DNA of 64,000 nt from Thamnidium elegans. Its lineage: Eukaryota; Mucoromycota; Mucoromycetes; Mucorales; Mucoraceae. Below the pieces are notes generated by a model. It was given only the letters and a program-made list of their open reading frames with translations, ran no database searches and had not been told where the DNA came from. Shown here one piece after another: positions 23,002 to 36,935 of the stretch (the stretch's first letter is position 1; every line of letters begins with the position of its first letter). Both the position numbers and the translations under genes were made by a program. Where the stretch lies: NCBI GenBank assembly GCA_025201345.1, contig JAIXMG010000035.1, positions 1 to 64,000 on the forward strand, in the 5' to 3' direction.

Positions 23002-26000
23002 CTAGCGTCTTTTATTAGGTTTATTCATAAGCATAGCATGAGCAGATTGAGGAGCAAACTTCTTGATAGCGGCAATTAATTCAGGGAATCTTAAAGGTTT
23101 AGTTACATATTCATCCTATTTTTTTTTTTAAAAAAAACAATATTAACATCAAACATTTGTCCCTTTTACTTATATTGTTTACTTACCATTCCAGATTGTA
23201 AACACTTTTCACGATCACCAATCATAGCGTGAGCAGTTAATGCAATAATGGGAACATGCGTACCAGTTCCCGAATTATGCTCTATTTCACGAATCTTTTG
23301 AGTTGCTTCAAAGCCGCCCATAATAGGCATTTGTACATCCATCAAAATTAAATCAAAAGTACGTCTTTCAAACGCTTCAACAGCAAGTTTACCATTGGAC
23401 ACAATCTCTACTTTATGACCAAACTTTTCAAGAATACGCACAGCCAATTTCTGATTGACAATATTATCTTCAGCCAACAAAATTTCGAGAGGGACAGGAA
23501 TAGCAGAATCACTAGGTAATGATGAATGGCTCTCTAATGCAGGTAACAGAGTATGTGCAAGATCAGATAAACTGACAGGCGAGTTTATGTATCCAGTGAT
23601 ACCCAAATCAATACACAACTTCATGTTCAAACGATGGATTTCGGGAGCGATCAAAATAATAGGCGTGTAACGTAAATGAACAGCTTCACGTATTTTCTCG
23701 GCATAAGCCATGTTATCGACAATAACGGTATCAAAAATGGGAGGTTGTTTGCTAGCCTTTGTTTGTTCAGACGTACTGATATTAGTCATATTGACAATTT
23801 CAGCAATGGTACTAACTCTGAATGGATTCAAACCAAGCTCCTTGATCTTTGCTTCCACTTCAACTTGACCGCCAGACTTATCCAAGAATAAAATATTTCG
23901 GTTCTTGAATCGTTTCATCTTTTCTAATGCGTCTTGTTTTTCCATGGGGTATCTCTTGAAATTAAGTGTAAAGTAGAATTGGGATCCACGGCCGTACTTG
24001 GAGTCTACCCAAAGATCACCACCCATAAGTTGAACCAAATGTCTGGAAATAGATAAACCAAGACCAGTTCCTCCATATTCACGACTTTTTTTTTTTGTAA
24101 AAAAAAAAAAAGAATTAATATTAACAAAAATATAAATAAAAAAGCAGTTACTTACGTAGTTGATCCATCAGCTTGACAAAACGTATCGAAAATAACATTA
24201 AGCTTATCTTCTTGAATACCAATACCTGTGTCACGTACACAAAGCTTTACAATCACATCATCACCTACAATACCAACAACCTTGGTTTCTAAAGCGACTT
24301 CACCTGTGGTAGTAAACTTGACCGCATTACCAATCAAGTTGGTAATAACCTGTCTCAAACGAAGCGGGTCACCAATTAACTGATCCGGAATAGCACTGTC
24401 AACGTTATAAATCAGATCCAGTTTCTTTTGATTTGCTTTAACAGCCAAAGTCTTGAGTACACTAAAGATGGCCGAACGAAGCGAGAAAGGAATAGATTCA
24501 ATTGTCATACGACCTGCTTCAATTTTAGAGATATCCAAGATATCATCAATGATGCTCAAAAGACTGTTGGCAAGACTAGACACAATCATCAGATTTTCTC
24601 TTTGTTGGCGCGTCAATTCAGTCTCTAAAGTCAACGAGGTCATACCAATAATACCGTTCATAGGTGTGCGAATTTCATGACTCATATTAGCCAAGAATTC
24701 GCTCTTGGATCTATTTGCTAATTCAGCCGCTTCTCTGGCTTGTCTGTTCTTTTGGATAGCGTCACGTAAAGAACTAACCATTTGATTAATCTTGGTTTTA
24801 AGCGAGTCCATTTCACCAGATGCTTCTACTGTAATCAATCTCGAGAAATCGTTTTCAGTAGCTGCAGCAGAGATTTGAGCAAACGCACGGACTTGTGTAG
24901 TAAGATTAGAAGCCATAGTATTGACATTGCTGGTAATGTCACGCCATAGACCTTCAATATCCTTTACTTGAGCCTGAACACCGAGCTTACCTTCCGTGCC
25001 CACTTCCATTGCTACACGTGTGACTTCCGAAGCAAACGAACTTAGTTGATCTACCATGGTATTAATTGTATTTTTAAGTTCGGCAATTTCACCATGTACT
25101 TCCACTTCAATTTTCTTGGATAAATCACCTTGCGCTACGGCTTTACAGACAGCAGCAATGGAACGTAACTGATCTGTCAAATTGCTGGCCATCAAGTTAA
25201 CGTTATCGGTTAAATCTTTCCAAGTACCATCAACGCCAACAATCGTTGCTTGACCACCTAATTTACCTTCAGTACCTACTTCGCGAGCCACACGCGTTAC
25301 TTCGGACGCAAACACTCTTAATTGATCAACCATACTGTTAACTGTGATTTTAAGCTCTAGAATTTCACCTCGTGTTTCGACATGGATCTTTTTACTCATA
25401 TCACCACTAGCAACAGCCTTCGTTACTTCGGCAATCGATCTTACTTGAGTAGTCAAATTGGCCGCCATGATATTGACGTTGTCTGTCAATTCATTCCAAG
25501 TACCGGCTACACCTTTGACAACCGCTTGACCGCCCAGTTTACCTTCGGTACCTACTTCTTTTGCAACACGAGTCACCTCGGAAGCAAATACACGAAGCTG
25601 ATCTACCATGTCATTCACAATATTCTTCAACTCCAAGATTTCTCCACCAGACTCAACCTCAATCTTTTTCGATAAATCACCAAGAGCGACAGCTTTCGTA
25701 ACTTCAGCAATGGAACGTACTTGGCTGGTAAGATTGGCTGCCATCTGATTGACATTGTCCGTCAAGTACATCCAGGTACCGTCAATATTAGGAACCGAGG
25801 CTTGACCACCAAGCTTACCTTCTGTACCTACTTCTTTAGCTACACGCGTGACTTCAGAAGCAAACACATTTAATTGATCCACCATGCTATTGACGATATT
25901 CTTCAGCTCCAAAATCTCACCGCCAGATTCAACTTCGATCTTTTTAGATAAATCGCCAAGCGCAACTGCTTTAGTAACTTCGGCAATAGAACGCACTTGA

Positions 26001-29000
26001 GATGTCAAATTAGCAGCCATTTGATTTACGTTATCTGTCAGATCCATCCAGGTACCATCAACGTTCGGCACTACAGCTTGACCTCCGAGTTTACCTTCGG
26101 TACCTACTTCTTTGGCAACACGAGTGACTTCAGACGCGAATACATTCAGTTGATCCACCATGCTATTGACGATATTCTTTAGCTCCAAGATTTCACCGCC
26201 AGATTCAACTTCGATCTTTTTCGAGAGATCACCGAGTGCAACAGCTTTTGTCACCTCCGCAATAGAACGCACTTGCGAAGTAAGATTGGCAGCCATTTGA
26301 TTGACATTATCCGTCAAGTCCATCCAGGTACCATCCACATTAGGAACAAGAGCCTGGCCGCCTAGTTTACCTTCTGTACCTACTTCTTTAGCAACACGAG
26401 TGACTTCAGAAGCAAACACATTGAGCTGGTCCACCATGCTATTGACGATGTTTTTCAGTTCAAGGATTTCACCGCCGGATTCAACCTCGATCTTTTTTGA
26501 AAGATCACCAAGCGCAACAGCTTTTGTCACCTCTGCAATAGACCGCACTTGCGAAGTAAGATTAGCAGCCATTTGGTTTACATTGTCTGTAAGATGCATC
26601 CAAGTACCACCGACGTTCGGTACGACAGCCTGACCACCCAGTTTACCCTCTGTACCTACTTCTTTCGCCACACGCGTAACTTCGGAAGCAAATACGTTGA
26701 GTTGATCCACCATACTATTGACAATATTCTTAAGCTCCAGTATTTCACCGCCGGATTCAACTTCGATCTTTTTAGATAAATCACCAAGGGCTACTGCTTT
26801 TGTTACTTCCGCAATAGAACGTACTTGGTTGGTTAGATTAGCAGCCATTTGGTTGACATTGTCCGTCAGGTCCATCCAGGTGCCATCCACATTCGGCACG
26901 AGAGCCTGGCCGCCTAGTTTACCTTCCGTACCTACTTCTTTTGCAACACGTGTTACTTCAGACGCAAACACATTCAGCTGATCTACCATACTGTTAACAA
27001 TGTTTTTCAGTTCAAGGATTTCACCACCTGATTCAACCTCGATCTTTTTAGATAAATCACCAAGGGCTACTGCTTTTGTTACCTCCGCAATGGAACGTAC
27101 TTGAGACGTCAAATTAGCGGCCATTTGGTTTACATTGTCTGTAAGATGCATCCAAGTACCACCGACGTTCGGTACGACAGCCTGACCACCCAGTTTACCC
27201 TCTGTACCTACTTCTTTCGCCACACGCGTAACTTCGGAAGCAAACACATTTAACTGATCCACCATACTATTGACAATATTCTTAAGCTCCAGGATTTCAC
27301 CGCCGGATTCAACCTCGATCTTTTTAGATAAATCACCAAGGGCTACTGCTTTTGTTACCTCCGCAATGGAACGTACTTGCGATGTTAAATTAGCCGCCAT
27401 TTGGTTCACATTGTCTGTAAGATGCATCCAAGTACCACCGACGTTCGGTACGACAGCCTGGCCACCAAGTTTGCCTTCTGTGCCTACTTCTTTAGCGACA
27501 CGAGTGACTTCAGAAGCAAACACGTTTAATTGATCCACCATGCTATTGACGATGTTTTTCAGTTCAAGGATTTCACCGCCGGATTCAACTTCGATCTTTT
27601 TCGAGAGATCACCGAGTGCAACAGCTTTTGTCACCTCCGCAATAGAACGCACTTGCGAAGTAAGATTGGCAGCCATTTGATTGACATTATCTGTCAAGTC
27701 CATCCAGGTACCATCCACATTAGGAACAAGAGCCTGACCGCCCAATTTACCTTCAGTACCTACTTCTTTCGCAACACGCGTAACTTCGGAAGCAAATACA
27801 CGAAGTTGATCTACCATGTCATTAACAATGTTCTTCAACTCTAAGATTTCTCCGCCGGATTCAACTTCAATTTTCTTAGATAGATCGCCCAAGGCAACGG
27901 CTTTAGTGACTTCAGCGATAGACCGTACTTGGTTGGTAAGATTGGCCGCCATAATATTGACGTTACTTGTCAGCTCAAACCAGGTACCAGCTACGTCCTG
28001 AACAACAGCTTGGCCGCCCAGCTTTCCTTCTGTACCGACTTCTTTTGAAACACGCGTGACTTCAGAGGCAAAGATACGTAGCTGATCCACCATACTATTG
28101 ACAATATTCTTTAGTTCTAGAATCTCTCCACCCGATTCGACTTCGATTTTTTTAGATAGATCGCCCAGCGCCACTGCTTCCGTTACTTCTGCAATGGATC
28201 GAACTTGTGTTGTCAAATTAGCCGCCATCATATTCACATTGTCGGTTAGATCTTTCCAAGTACCGGCCACGCCTTTGACAACCGCCTGACCGCCTAATTT
28301 TCCTTCCGTACCTACTTCTTTCGATACACGAGTTACTTCAGACGCGAAAATCCGTAACTGATCGACCATATTATTGACTGTGTCTTTTAGCTCCAGAATT
28401 TCACCGCCAGATTCAACTTCAATTTTTTTACTCATGTCACCATTGGCCACAGCTTTGGTTACTTCGGCGATGGATCTAACTTGATTTGTGAGATTTGCAG
28501 CCATGTGGTTCACATTGTCTGTGAGGTGCATCCAAGTACCACCTACGTTTGGTACCACGGCCTGACCACCCAACAGACCTTCGGTACCTACTTCTTTCGC
28601 AACACGCGTTACTTCGGAAGCAAATACGTTGAGTTGATCCACCATATTATTCACAATGTTTTTTAGTTCCAGTATTTCACCGCCTGATTCCACTTCAATC
28701 TTTTTAGATAGATCGCCTAGCGCAACGGCTTTCGTGACTTCAGCAATGGACCGCACTTGGTTCGTGAGATTAGCGGCCATAATATTGACATTGTCCGTTA
28801 GTTCGTGCCATGTGCCCGCCACACCTTGTACTACCGCTTGGCCGCCCAATTTTCCTTCGGTACCTACTTCTTTGGAGACACGCGTTACTTCCGATGCAAA
28901 CACACGTAGTTGATCCACCATGTCGTTGACGATGTTTTTCAGTTCCAGTATTTCACCGCCGGATTCAACTTCGATCTTTTTAGATAAATCACCAAGGGCT

Positions 29001-31423
29001 ACTGCTTTTGTTACTTCCGCAATAGAACGTACTTGGTTGGTTAGATTAGCAGCCATTTGGTTGACATTGTCCGTCAGGTCCATCCAGGTGCCATCCACAT
29101 TCGGCACGAGAGCCTGGCCGCCTAGTTTACCTTCCGTACCTACTTCTTTTGCAACACGTGTTACTTCAGACGCAAAGACATTGAGTTGATCGACCATACT
29201 ATTGACGGTGTTTTTTAAATCTAGGATTTCACCACGTGTTTCGACATCAATCTTTTTAGACAGATCACCTTTTGCTACTGCTTTCGTGACCTGAGCAATG
29301 GACCGTACTTGTGTAGTCAAATTGGCAGCCATGGTATTTACGTTGTCGGTTAAGTCTTTCCAGGTACCACTGACTTTGGGGACGATGGCCTCACCGCCCA
29401 GTTTTCCTTCGGTTCCTACCTCGCGCGCAACACGAGTAACTTCCGAGGCAAACACACGCAATTGATCCACCATGTCATTGACAATGTTCTTCAGCTCGGA
29501 AATTTCACCGCCGGACTCAACTTCAATCTTTTTGGACAGATCGCCGTTTGCAACGGCTTTTGTAACGACGGCAATGGACCGTACTTGGGTGGTTAGATTA
29601 GAGGCCATGGTGTTCACATTGCTTGTCAGTTCAAACCAAGTGCCCGCGACATCCTGCACTACCGCTTGGCCGCCTAGTTTTCCTTCGGTGCCTACTTCCA
29701 GCGAGACACGCCTGACTTCAGCAGAGAAATTGGTGAGCTGGTCCACCATTCGGTTCATGGTGTTTTTTAACTCGAGCACTTCGCCTTGCGCGTTCGCTTT
29801 AACTTTCTTGGTTAGGTCACCTTCGGCTACGGCTTTGGCAACAGCGGCAATGTCTCGTACTTGGCTCGTGATTTTCTTGGCCATCATGTTGACGTTGTCA
29901 GTGAGATCTTTCCATGTACCGCCAACGTCTTTTACAATGGCTTGACCGCCGAGTTTTCCTTCGGTACCTACTTCAAGAGATACTCTTGTTACTTCGACGG
30001 CAAATGTAGATAACTATATAAAAAAAAAGGGGGGTTACTACATGTATGTATATATGTGTGTTTTGTCTTACCTGATCCACCATAGTGTTTATTGTGTTTT
30101 TTAAATCAAGCATTTCTCCTTTTACTTCAACCTTTACTTTCTTTGATAGATCGCCACGAGCAACAGCTTTGGAAACATGAGCGATGTCTCTTACTTGGTT
30201 TGTTAAATTGGTTGCCATCGTATTGACGTTATCAGTGAGTTCTTTCCATATTCCGTCTACACCAGCTACCTTTGCTTGCGCACCTAATTTTCCTTCAGTT
30301 CCAACCTCATGAGCCACACGAGTGACTTCAGAAGCGAACAAGTTCAAGTGATTCACTAGATACAAAAGATAAGTACATACGAAAAAAAAAAAAAAATACA
30401 AGTTACCCATTGTGTTGAAAGTATTTTTAAGTACGAGGGTTTCTCCGTAAACGGGTACAGTCATGGCCTTACTAAGATCACCTTTTGCAATAGCAGCGGA
30501 TACATCCGCAATATCTCTTACTTGTTCCAAATGGTTTCTAGTCATACTGTTCAAATTTAAAATAAAATCACGCCAAACACCGTCCATATTATCATCACAC
30601 TCAGCCTGTACACCTAATTTACCATCCACCGCAGTTTCATGAGCTACTTTTAGCACATTGTTCGTTATCCGTTGTAATTGGTCTGCCATGGAATTAACGG
30701 CGTATTTTAAAGAATTGGTAGGAGCATTCTCGGTTAAGAGGTGGTGGTTACAGGTAATACGTTGGTCCAACTTTCCGCTATGAACAGCTAAAGCAACTTG
30801 AACTGCTTGAGCAACACAATCTTGACAGACAGGTTCAGTAGCTTCTGAGTAAGATTCTAAAAAAAGGGTTAAATTTTAAATATATAAGGATATATTACTT
30901 ATATATTGTACACATATAAAAAAATAAAAAATAAAAATAAAAAAATAAAAAAAATAAAAAGTGATAATATATTACGTTTATTACCAGACGAAGCTAATTG
31001 TAATTTTTCCAACATTGGAGATTCACGAAAAGAAGTAATGCAATCCTCAGGAGTTCCAATACTTTTATTTATATTTACAACAGGTTCCTTGTCTTCTTCT
31101 TTATCGTGAGTTAATAAATGGTGTTGTTGCTTAATAGCTATTCGATACCGCTTGTTCTCTGTCTCTAGTTTTAGTTGACGGTTTGCTATGCTTCTTAAAG
31201 CTTTGTGTAGTAATATAGTTACATCTTGATCGTCATCATTTGGTATAGGTTGTGTAATACAATAGTCTAAATCTCCTTTATCTAGGTTTAATATCATGTC
31301 TTTTAAGTGTTCCATGGTACTTGTCATTTTACTGTTTATATTATTATTATTATTATTATTGGGTGAAGAAGATAGGCACAGTTTTTTATTTGTTGAAAAG
31401 TCGCCAGTTGTAGAACGCTTCAT
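23002..31423 (-). CDS. NIK1: Group III hybrid histidine kinase (Nik1/Os-1 type) with expanded HAMP array
   Basis: Exons 31423-30985, 30856-30407, 30355-30072, 30013-24156, 24084-23187 and 23115-23002 give about 2,680 residues; Nik1/Os-1 proteins are usually near 1,300. There is no membrane segment, so it is cytosolic. After a low-complexity N terminus come about 21 HAMP units of 92 residues (typical Nik1: five to six). Then the kinase: H-box [12 protein letters not shown] (His near 2170), N-box [10 protein letters not shown]-boxes DTGIGI and [11 protein letters not shown] receiver domain follows, with acidic pair LLAEDN, phospho-acceptor Asp near 2593 in [11 protein letters not shown], and Lys in VTKPL in the last exon. 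These kinases feed the Hog1 stress pathway and are targets of dicarboximide and phenylpyrrole fungicides. A 42-base A run (coding strand) lies 25 bp before the ATG. Confidence 0.95.
24790..30360 (-). repeat. Tandem array of 276-bp HAMP-coding repeats
   Basis: Nineteen 92-codon units lie in one uninterrupted 5.9-kb exon, and two more diverged units lie in the upstream exons. Each unit reads approximately [20 protein letters not shown], then [24 protein letters not shown] and GTW..LTDNVN. Central units differ by only a few residues; the outer ones are more diverged. DNA blocks recur exactly at multiples of 276 bp. Confidence 0.95.
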
Positions 31424-31443
31424 AACAAAATTAGTTTGGCAAA

Positions 31444-31491
<48 letters not shown>

Positions 31492-32080
31492 TCCTCACTT
31501 GGCTTTTTTTTTTCTTTCAGGCTTTTAATAAAAAGAAAAAAAAAGGATAGTAAAAAAAAAAGAAAAAAAAAAGTTTGAAAAAGGGAAAAAAGAAAGGAAA
31601 AAAAAAAGAAAGGAAAAAGGTAAAGAAAAAGGCTGTGACGGGTTCAAATAGGTTACACTATATTTTTTGTTTATTTATTGATAAAAGCTTTCATTGGTTA
31701 AAACTGTTAAATGATTGGATATAAAAGGTTTTGAGTTGAAATTACTGCTTGATTTAGCTATTTTCAAAGAAAAAACTTTCCGATAAATAAATTGGTTTCA
31801 ACTTATAAAAAAGACCAGTTCTTCTAGACTTTTTTTTTTGTCCCTTTATTCCTTGTAGACCCCGATATCTGGTGATCACTCCCTTCTAATACGATGGATT
31901 ACCCTTTTCATTATCTTTTCGGTAGATAGCTTGTTTTACTAAGCTCACTCTTTTATGTTTCACATTATATATCTAGACAGTTCAACTGGTTTTGTACTCA
32001 CAACAATCAGTTTCGTTGTGAACATGTATTCATAATTAGACCTACACACAGGTAAGTACGACATGTAGTACATGCTTTCC

Positions 32081-32114
<34 letters not shown>

Positions 32115-32457
32115 GGCTAACACCTTAAATTGGTTTGGTTCAATAACACTCTTGTCAAATCATTATATTTAATGTCACCGTGGTCGCATGTCACATTTGA
32201 TCGCCAAGAAAGTGCTGTAGTTGTTATTGTTGCCGGCAGAGATCACGGCAGACTAAATACAAATGTTTTCTTTGATACACTAGAAAGACTGCTAAAAGGA
32301 CAATGATTTAAAATGGCTCACTTTTCGAAAGCCATGGGACTGCATTAACACTTGCTTTTAAAAAGGTATATACGCTATACAAAACCTCATTCCAATATAG
32401 TGACAATCAAGTTACGTATCCCTGATAGTTGTTATATGTAGTATATTTATAAAAAAA

Positions 32458-32502
<45 letters not shown>

Positions 32503-34551
32503 ATGCACGTACATAATCTATTATACAGGTTTTCTAGTCAATCCATTGAACGCCATTAAACGGACAGCTATTACTGGGTACTGTTAAGATGTTGTCGTGG
32601 TAGGTTTCCATGCAGACGGATTTCGATTAAAAAGGTTTTGACGGGAGGAAGGAACGGAAAGTAGTGTTGCTACGCAAGTGTATATATTCAATCACGACAG
32701 CTTTGATAACTACAGCACTAAACTGTAATTGTTGTCCCTCCACTTGTCAATGGTATACTGGGACAAATTTCTTTTTTTTTCTTCTAGTTATAAAGACCCG
32801 TATGACCCAATTCGTATTTTACTTTGAACCCCCAATTCCCCTTTTTTAAAGAAGGATAAGCATTTTGTATGTAAAGCAACATTGGTTACAAGATCTTGTG
32901 CATGTAATTATATCTTGTCTCATAATTTACCTCTTTTAAAAAAACATTATTTTGTGTTTAATTAAAGGGGGTGGGTGTACTTTAGTTGGAAAGTAAAATA
33001 ATTAAACTATAATTGTGATCATCAATCTTTGCTTTTTTTTTTTTTTTTTTACCACGAGATTTTAGACGTAAATAAGGTATAAATATACATAGATGTAGCA
33101 GGGCGCTTACAACTTGTTATACTAACATGACTCAAATACAAATAATGAGTACGCGTCGTACGTTTATGGGAACTTTTATATGAAAAAAAAGGAATCTTTA
33201 TTTACCGTTAATTGACTAAATATGTTGTCCTTCGGCGTACCTTTGTTTTGAAATTGTGGTACCAGTGGATTGAAACTATTTACTGTTTTTTTATAACGGA
33301 TTGATCTATTTTCGGCAGCGACTGATATGTGATTAAAACATGAAAATAATGCAAGTCGGGAGAGCCATAATGTGTAAAAAGATATGTAAGTCCAAAATGC
33401 TGAAAAACTAATTTTAATTTGTCCAACCAAGCACAGTCTGAATTCAAAGGGCACCAATAATTTACATAAAAATATATGCAGCCATTTTTAAAGTGGGGTG
33501 CCGCTTTAATAAAAATATCAGCAATTAATGGTCAGCATAAAAAGTGAGTATATCAGCCAAAACATAAAAAGTTTTGTTTACTTTTTTTTTTTGACAGGTT
33601 ATTTAACGTTAAATCCTTTATTCAATAATATGTCGGAGGTATACATGCAAACATATTTGATATCTACGGGTATAGTGAGAAAGAGATAGAACAAAAAAAA
33701 AAACGATATTATGTAAGCATATTGTTGTCACATTGCATCAGTAACAGTGATTTATCAAATATTAATATATCTTTTTATTTAAAAAATCAATTTCTGGAGA
33801 CTTTTTTTTTCATATCTTTCTCGCGTAAGACTTTATTGAAAAGGGTAATACATCCTCCTCTTCTAACAAAAACAATCCATCAAAGAGGCAAAAAAAAAAA
33901 AAAGAAAAAACTGGTAGGTTTGTGTATTTAATAATGGATTGAAATTCTACGAAGAGGAAACGCTCAATGCAGGTAATTCCAGATCTCGCTTTCTTTTTTC
34001 TTTTAAAAGATTCTTTACCCTATGTTTACTATTAAACACTTTTAAATCTTTTTTTTTTCTCGCCAATAAAACTTTGACATATAGAATGTTTGTTTGTTTT
34101 TTTTAAAAAAAAGATAAGATTACAAGCGGAGTTAAGGCACCCTTCTTTCCCCGTATTTTCAACAGTTTGCACTTTTTTTTCCGAAAAATCAAAGTATAGA
34201 AAAAAATCCTTGAAAAAAAAAGCTTGTAAGAAGTAAAAAAAAAAGAATAGACTGAAAAGAGAGAGAGAGAAAGAGAGAAAGAAAGAGAAAGAGAAAGAAA
34301 GAGAGTGAAAGAGAGATCATATTTAGTTGAAATAAGAAGAGCTGCTTGGTAAATTTTCGCAGTCCTAATTCTTCGTGAGTCATGATGGGCAATTTTTGGC
34401 CTTCTGCATTTTGACACTAAAAAAGATGACTTTTTCAGTGCACGCCATTAAAAAAAAACTAACGTGTAAAACAATACTATTTTTTTATATAGAATTAATG
34501 AAACTATTCTATATATTTACTAGCTGTAATAATATTATTTTTTTCTGACAA

Positions 34552-34582
<31 letters not shown>

Positions 34583-34717
34583 GGACGGGCAAAAAAGGGA
34601 TTTTTAGTTTTTTTTTTGACACTCACTGTAGAAGTCTCAGAAAAAAAAATGTCTTAAATACATTTTTTTTTTCTATTTTTTTCTTTTTTTCTTTTCTTTT
34701 CGTTACTTTTTTATATT
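31424..34717. other. Long intergenic spacer
   Basis: No gene is supported in 3.3 kb. It contains T42 at 31448-31489, an A run near 32082-32111, A40 at 32461-32500, and a purine-rich (GA/AAAG) stretch at about 34259-34313. It must hold the divergent promoters of the histidine kinase and asparagine synthetase. Short open stretches are low-complexity only. Confidence 0.5.
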
Positions 34718-36688
34718 ATGTGTGGTATTTTTGCTGTCTGTAACTACCAAGGTGATGTCGATGCCTATCGTCAACGCGCCCTTTATCTCTCCAAGAAGTA
34801 AATATATATATATATATATATTCAATGGGCGTATTATTATGATATTAATCCTTTACAACTAATAGAATTAGACATCGTGGCCCCGATTGGTCTGGTTGTC
34901 ATGTCTCCAAGAACAACATTTTCTGTCACGAACGTTTAGCTATTGTTGGTGTTGGTATGTAGCTTAAAAAAAAGGTGTGTCAAAATATTCAAATACTAAA
35001 TTTTTTTAATAGAATCTGGTGCTCAACCTCTTGTCAGTGAAGATGGTAACCTCGTCCTCTGTGTCAACGGTGAAATCTATAACCACAAGCACTTAAGAAA
35101 CCAATTAAAGAAGTCTCATCAGTTTAAGACTACTTCTGATTGTGAAGTTATCATGCACATGGTAAAGTATATACAAAGGAAAAAAAAAAGAGAGAGAGAG
35201 AGAGAGAGAGTAAGGTAGACTAAAATGGATATTATTTTTTTAGTACGATGAGATGGGTACTGATCTCGTTAAGCACTTGGACGGTATGTTCTCTTTCGTT
35301 TTATTGGACGTTAAGCGTAACCGTGTTATTGCTGCCCGTGATCCCATTGGTATTACCACCCTCTACTACGGCTGGAACAGCAAGATGCCCGAGACCACCT
35401 ACTTTGCCTCTGAGCTCAAGGCCTTGAACGAAGAGTGTGACAAGATCTTAGCATTCCCTCCTGGCCACGTCTACGACTCTGAGACCGGCGAGACCACCCG
35501 TTGGTTCAACCCTACCTGGTGGGATGAGAACAAGGTTCCCAGCAATCCTGTTGATTACAAGGTGCTCCGTGAAGCTCTTGAGAAGGCTGTGCGTAAGAGA
35601 CTTATGGCTGAAGTACCTTATGGTGTCTTGTTGTCTGGCGGTTTGGATTCTTCTTTGATTGCTTCTATTGCTACCAGAGAAGCAGAAAAGATCTCTTCCG
35701 GTCAAGTTGATAACGATGATAACTTTGATGAGAGTAAGTTTTAAACTTTTTTTTTGATTGGTTTGAAATTAATTTTTTTTTTTTTTTTTTTTTAGGTGGT
35801 CCCAAGTACTGGCCTGGTGTTCATTCTTTCTCTGTTGGTCTTCCCGGATCTCCTGATTTAATTGCCGCTAGAGAAGTCGCCAAGTACCTCAAGACCATTC
35901 ATCACGAATATACTTTCACTATTCAAGAAGCTCTTGATGCCGTTAGCGACGTTATCTACCACCTTGAAACCTACGATGTCACTACCATCCGTGCCTCTAC
36001 TCCCATGTACCTTTTATCCCGTAAGATCAAGGCTATGGGCGTCAAGATGGTTTTGTCTGGCGAAGGTGCTGATGAAGTCTTTGGTGGTTACCTCTACTTC
36101 CATCAAGCTCCCGACAAGGCCTCTTTCCACTCCGAGTGTGTGCAACGTGTCAAGAACTTACATACTGCCGATTGTCTTCGTGCCAACAAGTCTACTATGG
36201 CTTGGGGTCTTGAAGCTCGTGTTCCTTTCTTGGACAAGGAGTTCCTTGAAGTCGCTATGAACATCGAGCCTGAGGAAAAGCGTCCCAACAAGTCCATCGG
36301 TCGCATGGAGAAGTACATTATCAGAAAGGCATTTGATACCTCAGATGATCCTACCGCTAAGCCCTACTTGCCTGAGAGCATCTTGTGGAGACAAAAGGAA
36401 CAGTTCTCTGATGGTGTTGGATACAGCTGGATCGATAGTCTTAAGGCTGTCAGTGAAAACAAGGTCTCTGATGATGAGTTGGCTCAAGCTGGATCAAGAT
36501 GGTCCAAGGACGTTCCTGATACCAAGGAGGCTTACATGTACCGTGTCATGTTTGAACAATGGTTCCCTCAACCTGCTTGTACTGCCTCTGTCGTAAGATG
36601 GATTCCTCGTGGTGATTGGGGTTGTTCCTCTGATCCTTCTGGTCGTGCTCAAAAGGCTCATGAACAAGCTTATGAAACCAAGAAGTAA
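34718..36688 (+). CDS. ASN1: Asparagine synthetase (glutamine-hydrolysing)
   Basis: Exons 34718-34797, 34866-34954, 35013-35161, 35244-35733 and 35796-36688 give 566 residues, the normal size. MCGIFAV supplies the catalytic Cys of the glutaminase domain after Met removal; [16 protein letters not shown] and CVNGEIYNH complete that site. The synthetase domain has the ATP pyrophosphate loop [13 protein letters not shown], then [14 protein letters not shown] and [10 protein letters not shown]. The enzyme makes Asn from Asp, Gln and ATP in the cytosol. Codons in exons 4 and 5 favour C-ending and AAG forms, unlike neighbours, which suggests high expression. Intron 3 holds a (GA)n run at about 35189-35210. 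Confidence 0.97.
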
Positions 36689-36792
36689 AAAAAAGAAAGA
36701 AGAAAATACGCATTTAGAAACTTTTTTTTTTTATATAATAAAAATCATATATGTATATATAAAATTGGCTTAATTGTTTATTATGTGTAAAA

Positions 36793-36819
36793 TGTGTGTG
36801 TGTGTGTGTGTGTGTGTAT
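36793..36819. repeat. (TG)n microsatellite
   Basis: An uninterrupted TG run in the 246-bp gap between the convergent asparagine synthetase and GATA-factor genes. Confidence 0.9.
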
Positions 36820-36935
36820 AGATATAAATGGTATGATTACAGTAAAAAAGTAAATGAAGAAATGATTTAACTACAAAGTGTAAGTGAGTGTGGTTGAAAA
36901 AAAAAAAGAAAAAAAAAGGGAAGTATAGGATTTTT

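Noticed and set aside
25382..29945. Many plus-strand open frames opposite the HAMP array
   Set aside because: They recur every 276 bp with the same peptide pattern because they are the antisense reading of the HAMP repeats; no start context, splicing or family supports them.
24790..30360. Regular repeats that could suggest a CRISPR-like or satellite array
   Set aside because: The 276-bp period is exactly 92 codons and the whole stretch is one open HAMP-coding frame, so it is a protein repeat.
31448..31550. Open frames made of Phe or Lys runs beside homopolymers
   Set aside because: They are translations of poly(T)/poly(A) tracts and carry no other coding signal.
31640..31660. GGGTTCAAATAGG resembling a tRNA B-box
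   Set aside because: No A-box or cloverleaf could be built at the right distance; I found no tRNA in the window.
34189..34417. Minus-strand frames reading MPIMTHEELGLRKFTKQLFL
   Set aside because: The peptide soon runs into a Ser/Leu/Phe repeat from a purine-rich microsatellite, no upstream exon could be joined, and no family is recognised.
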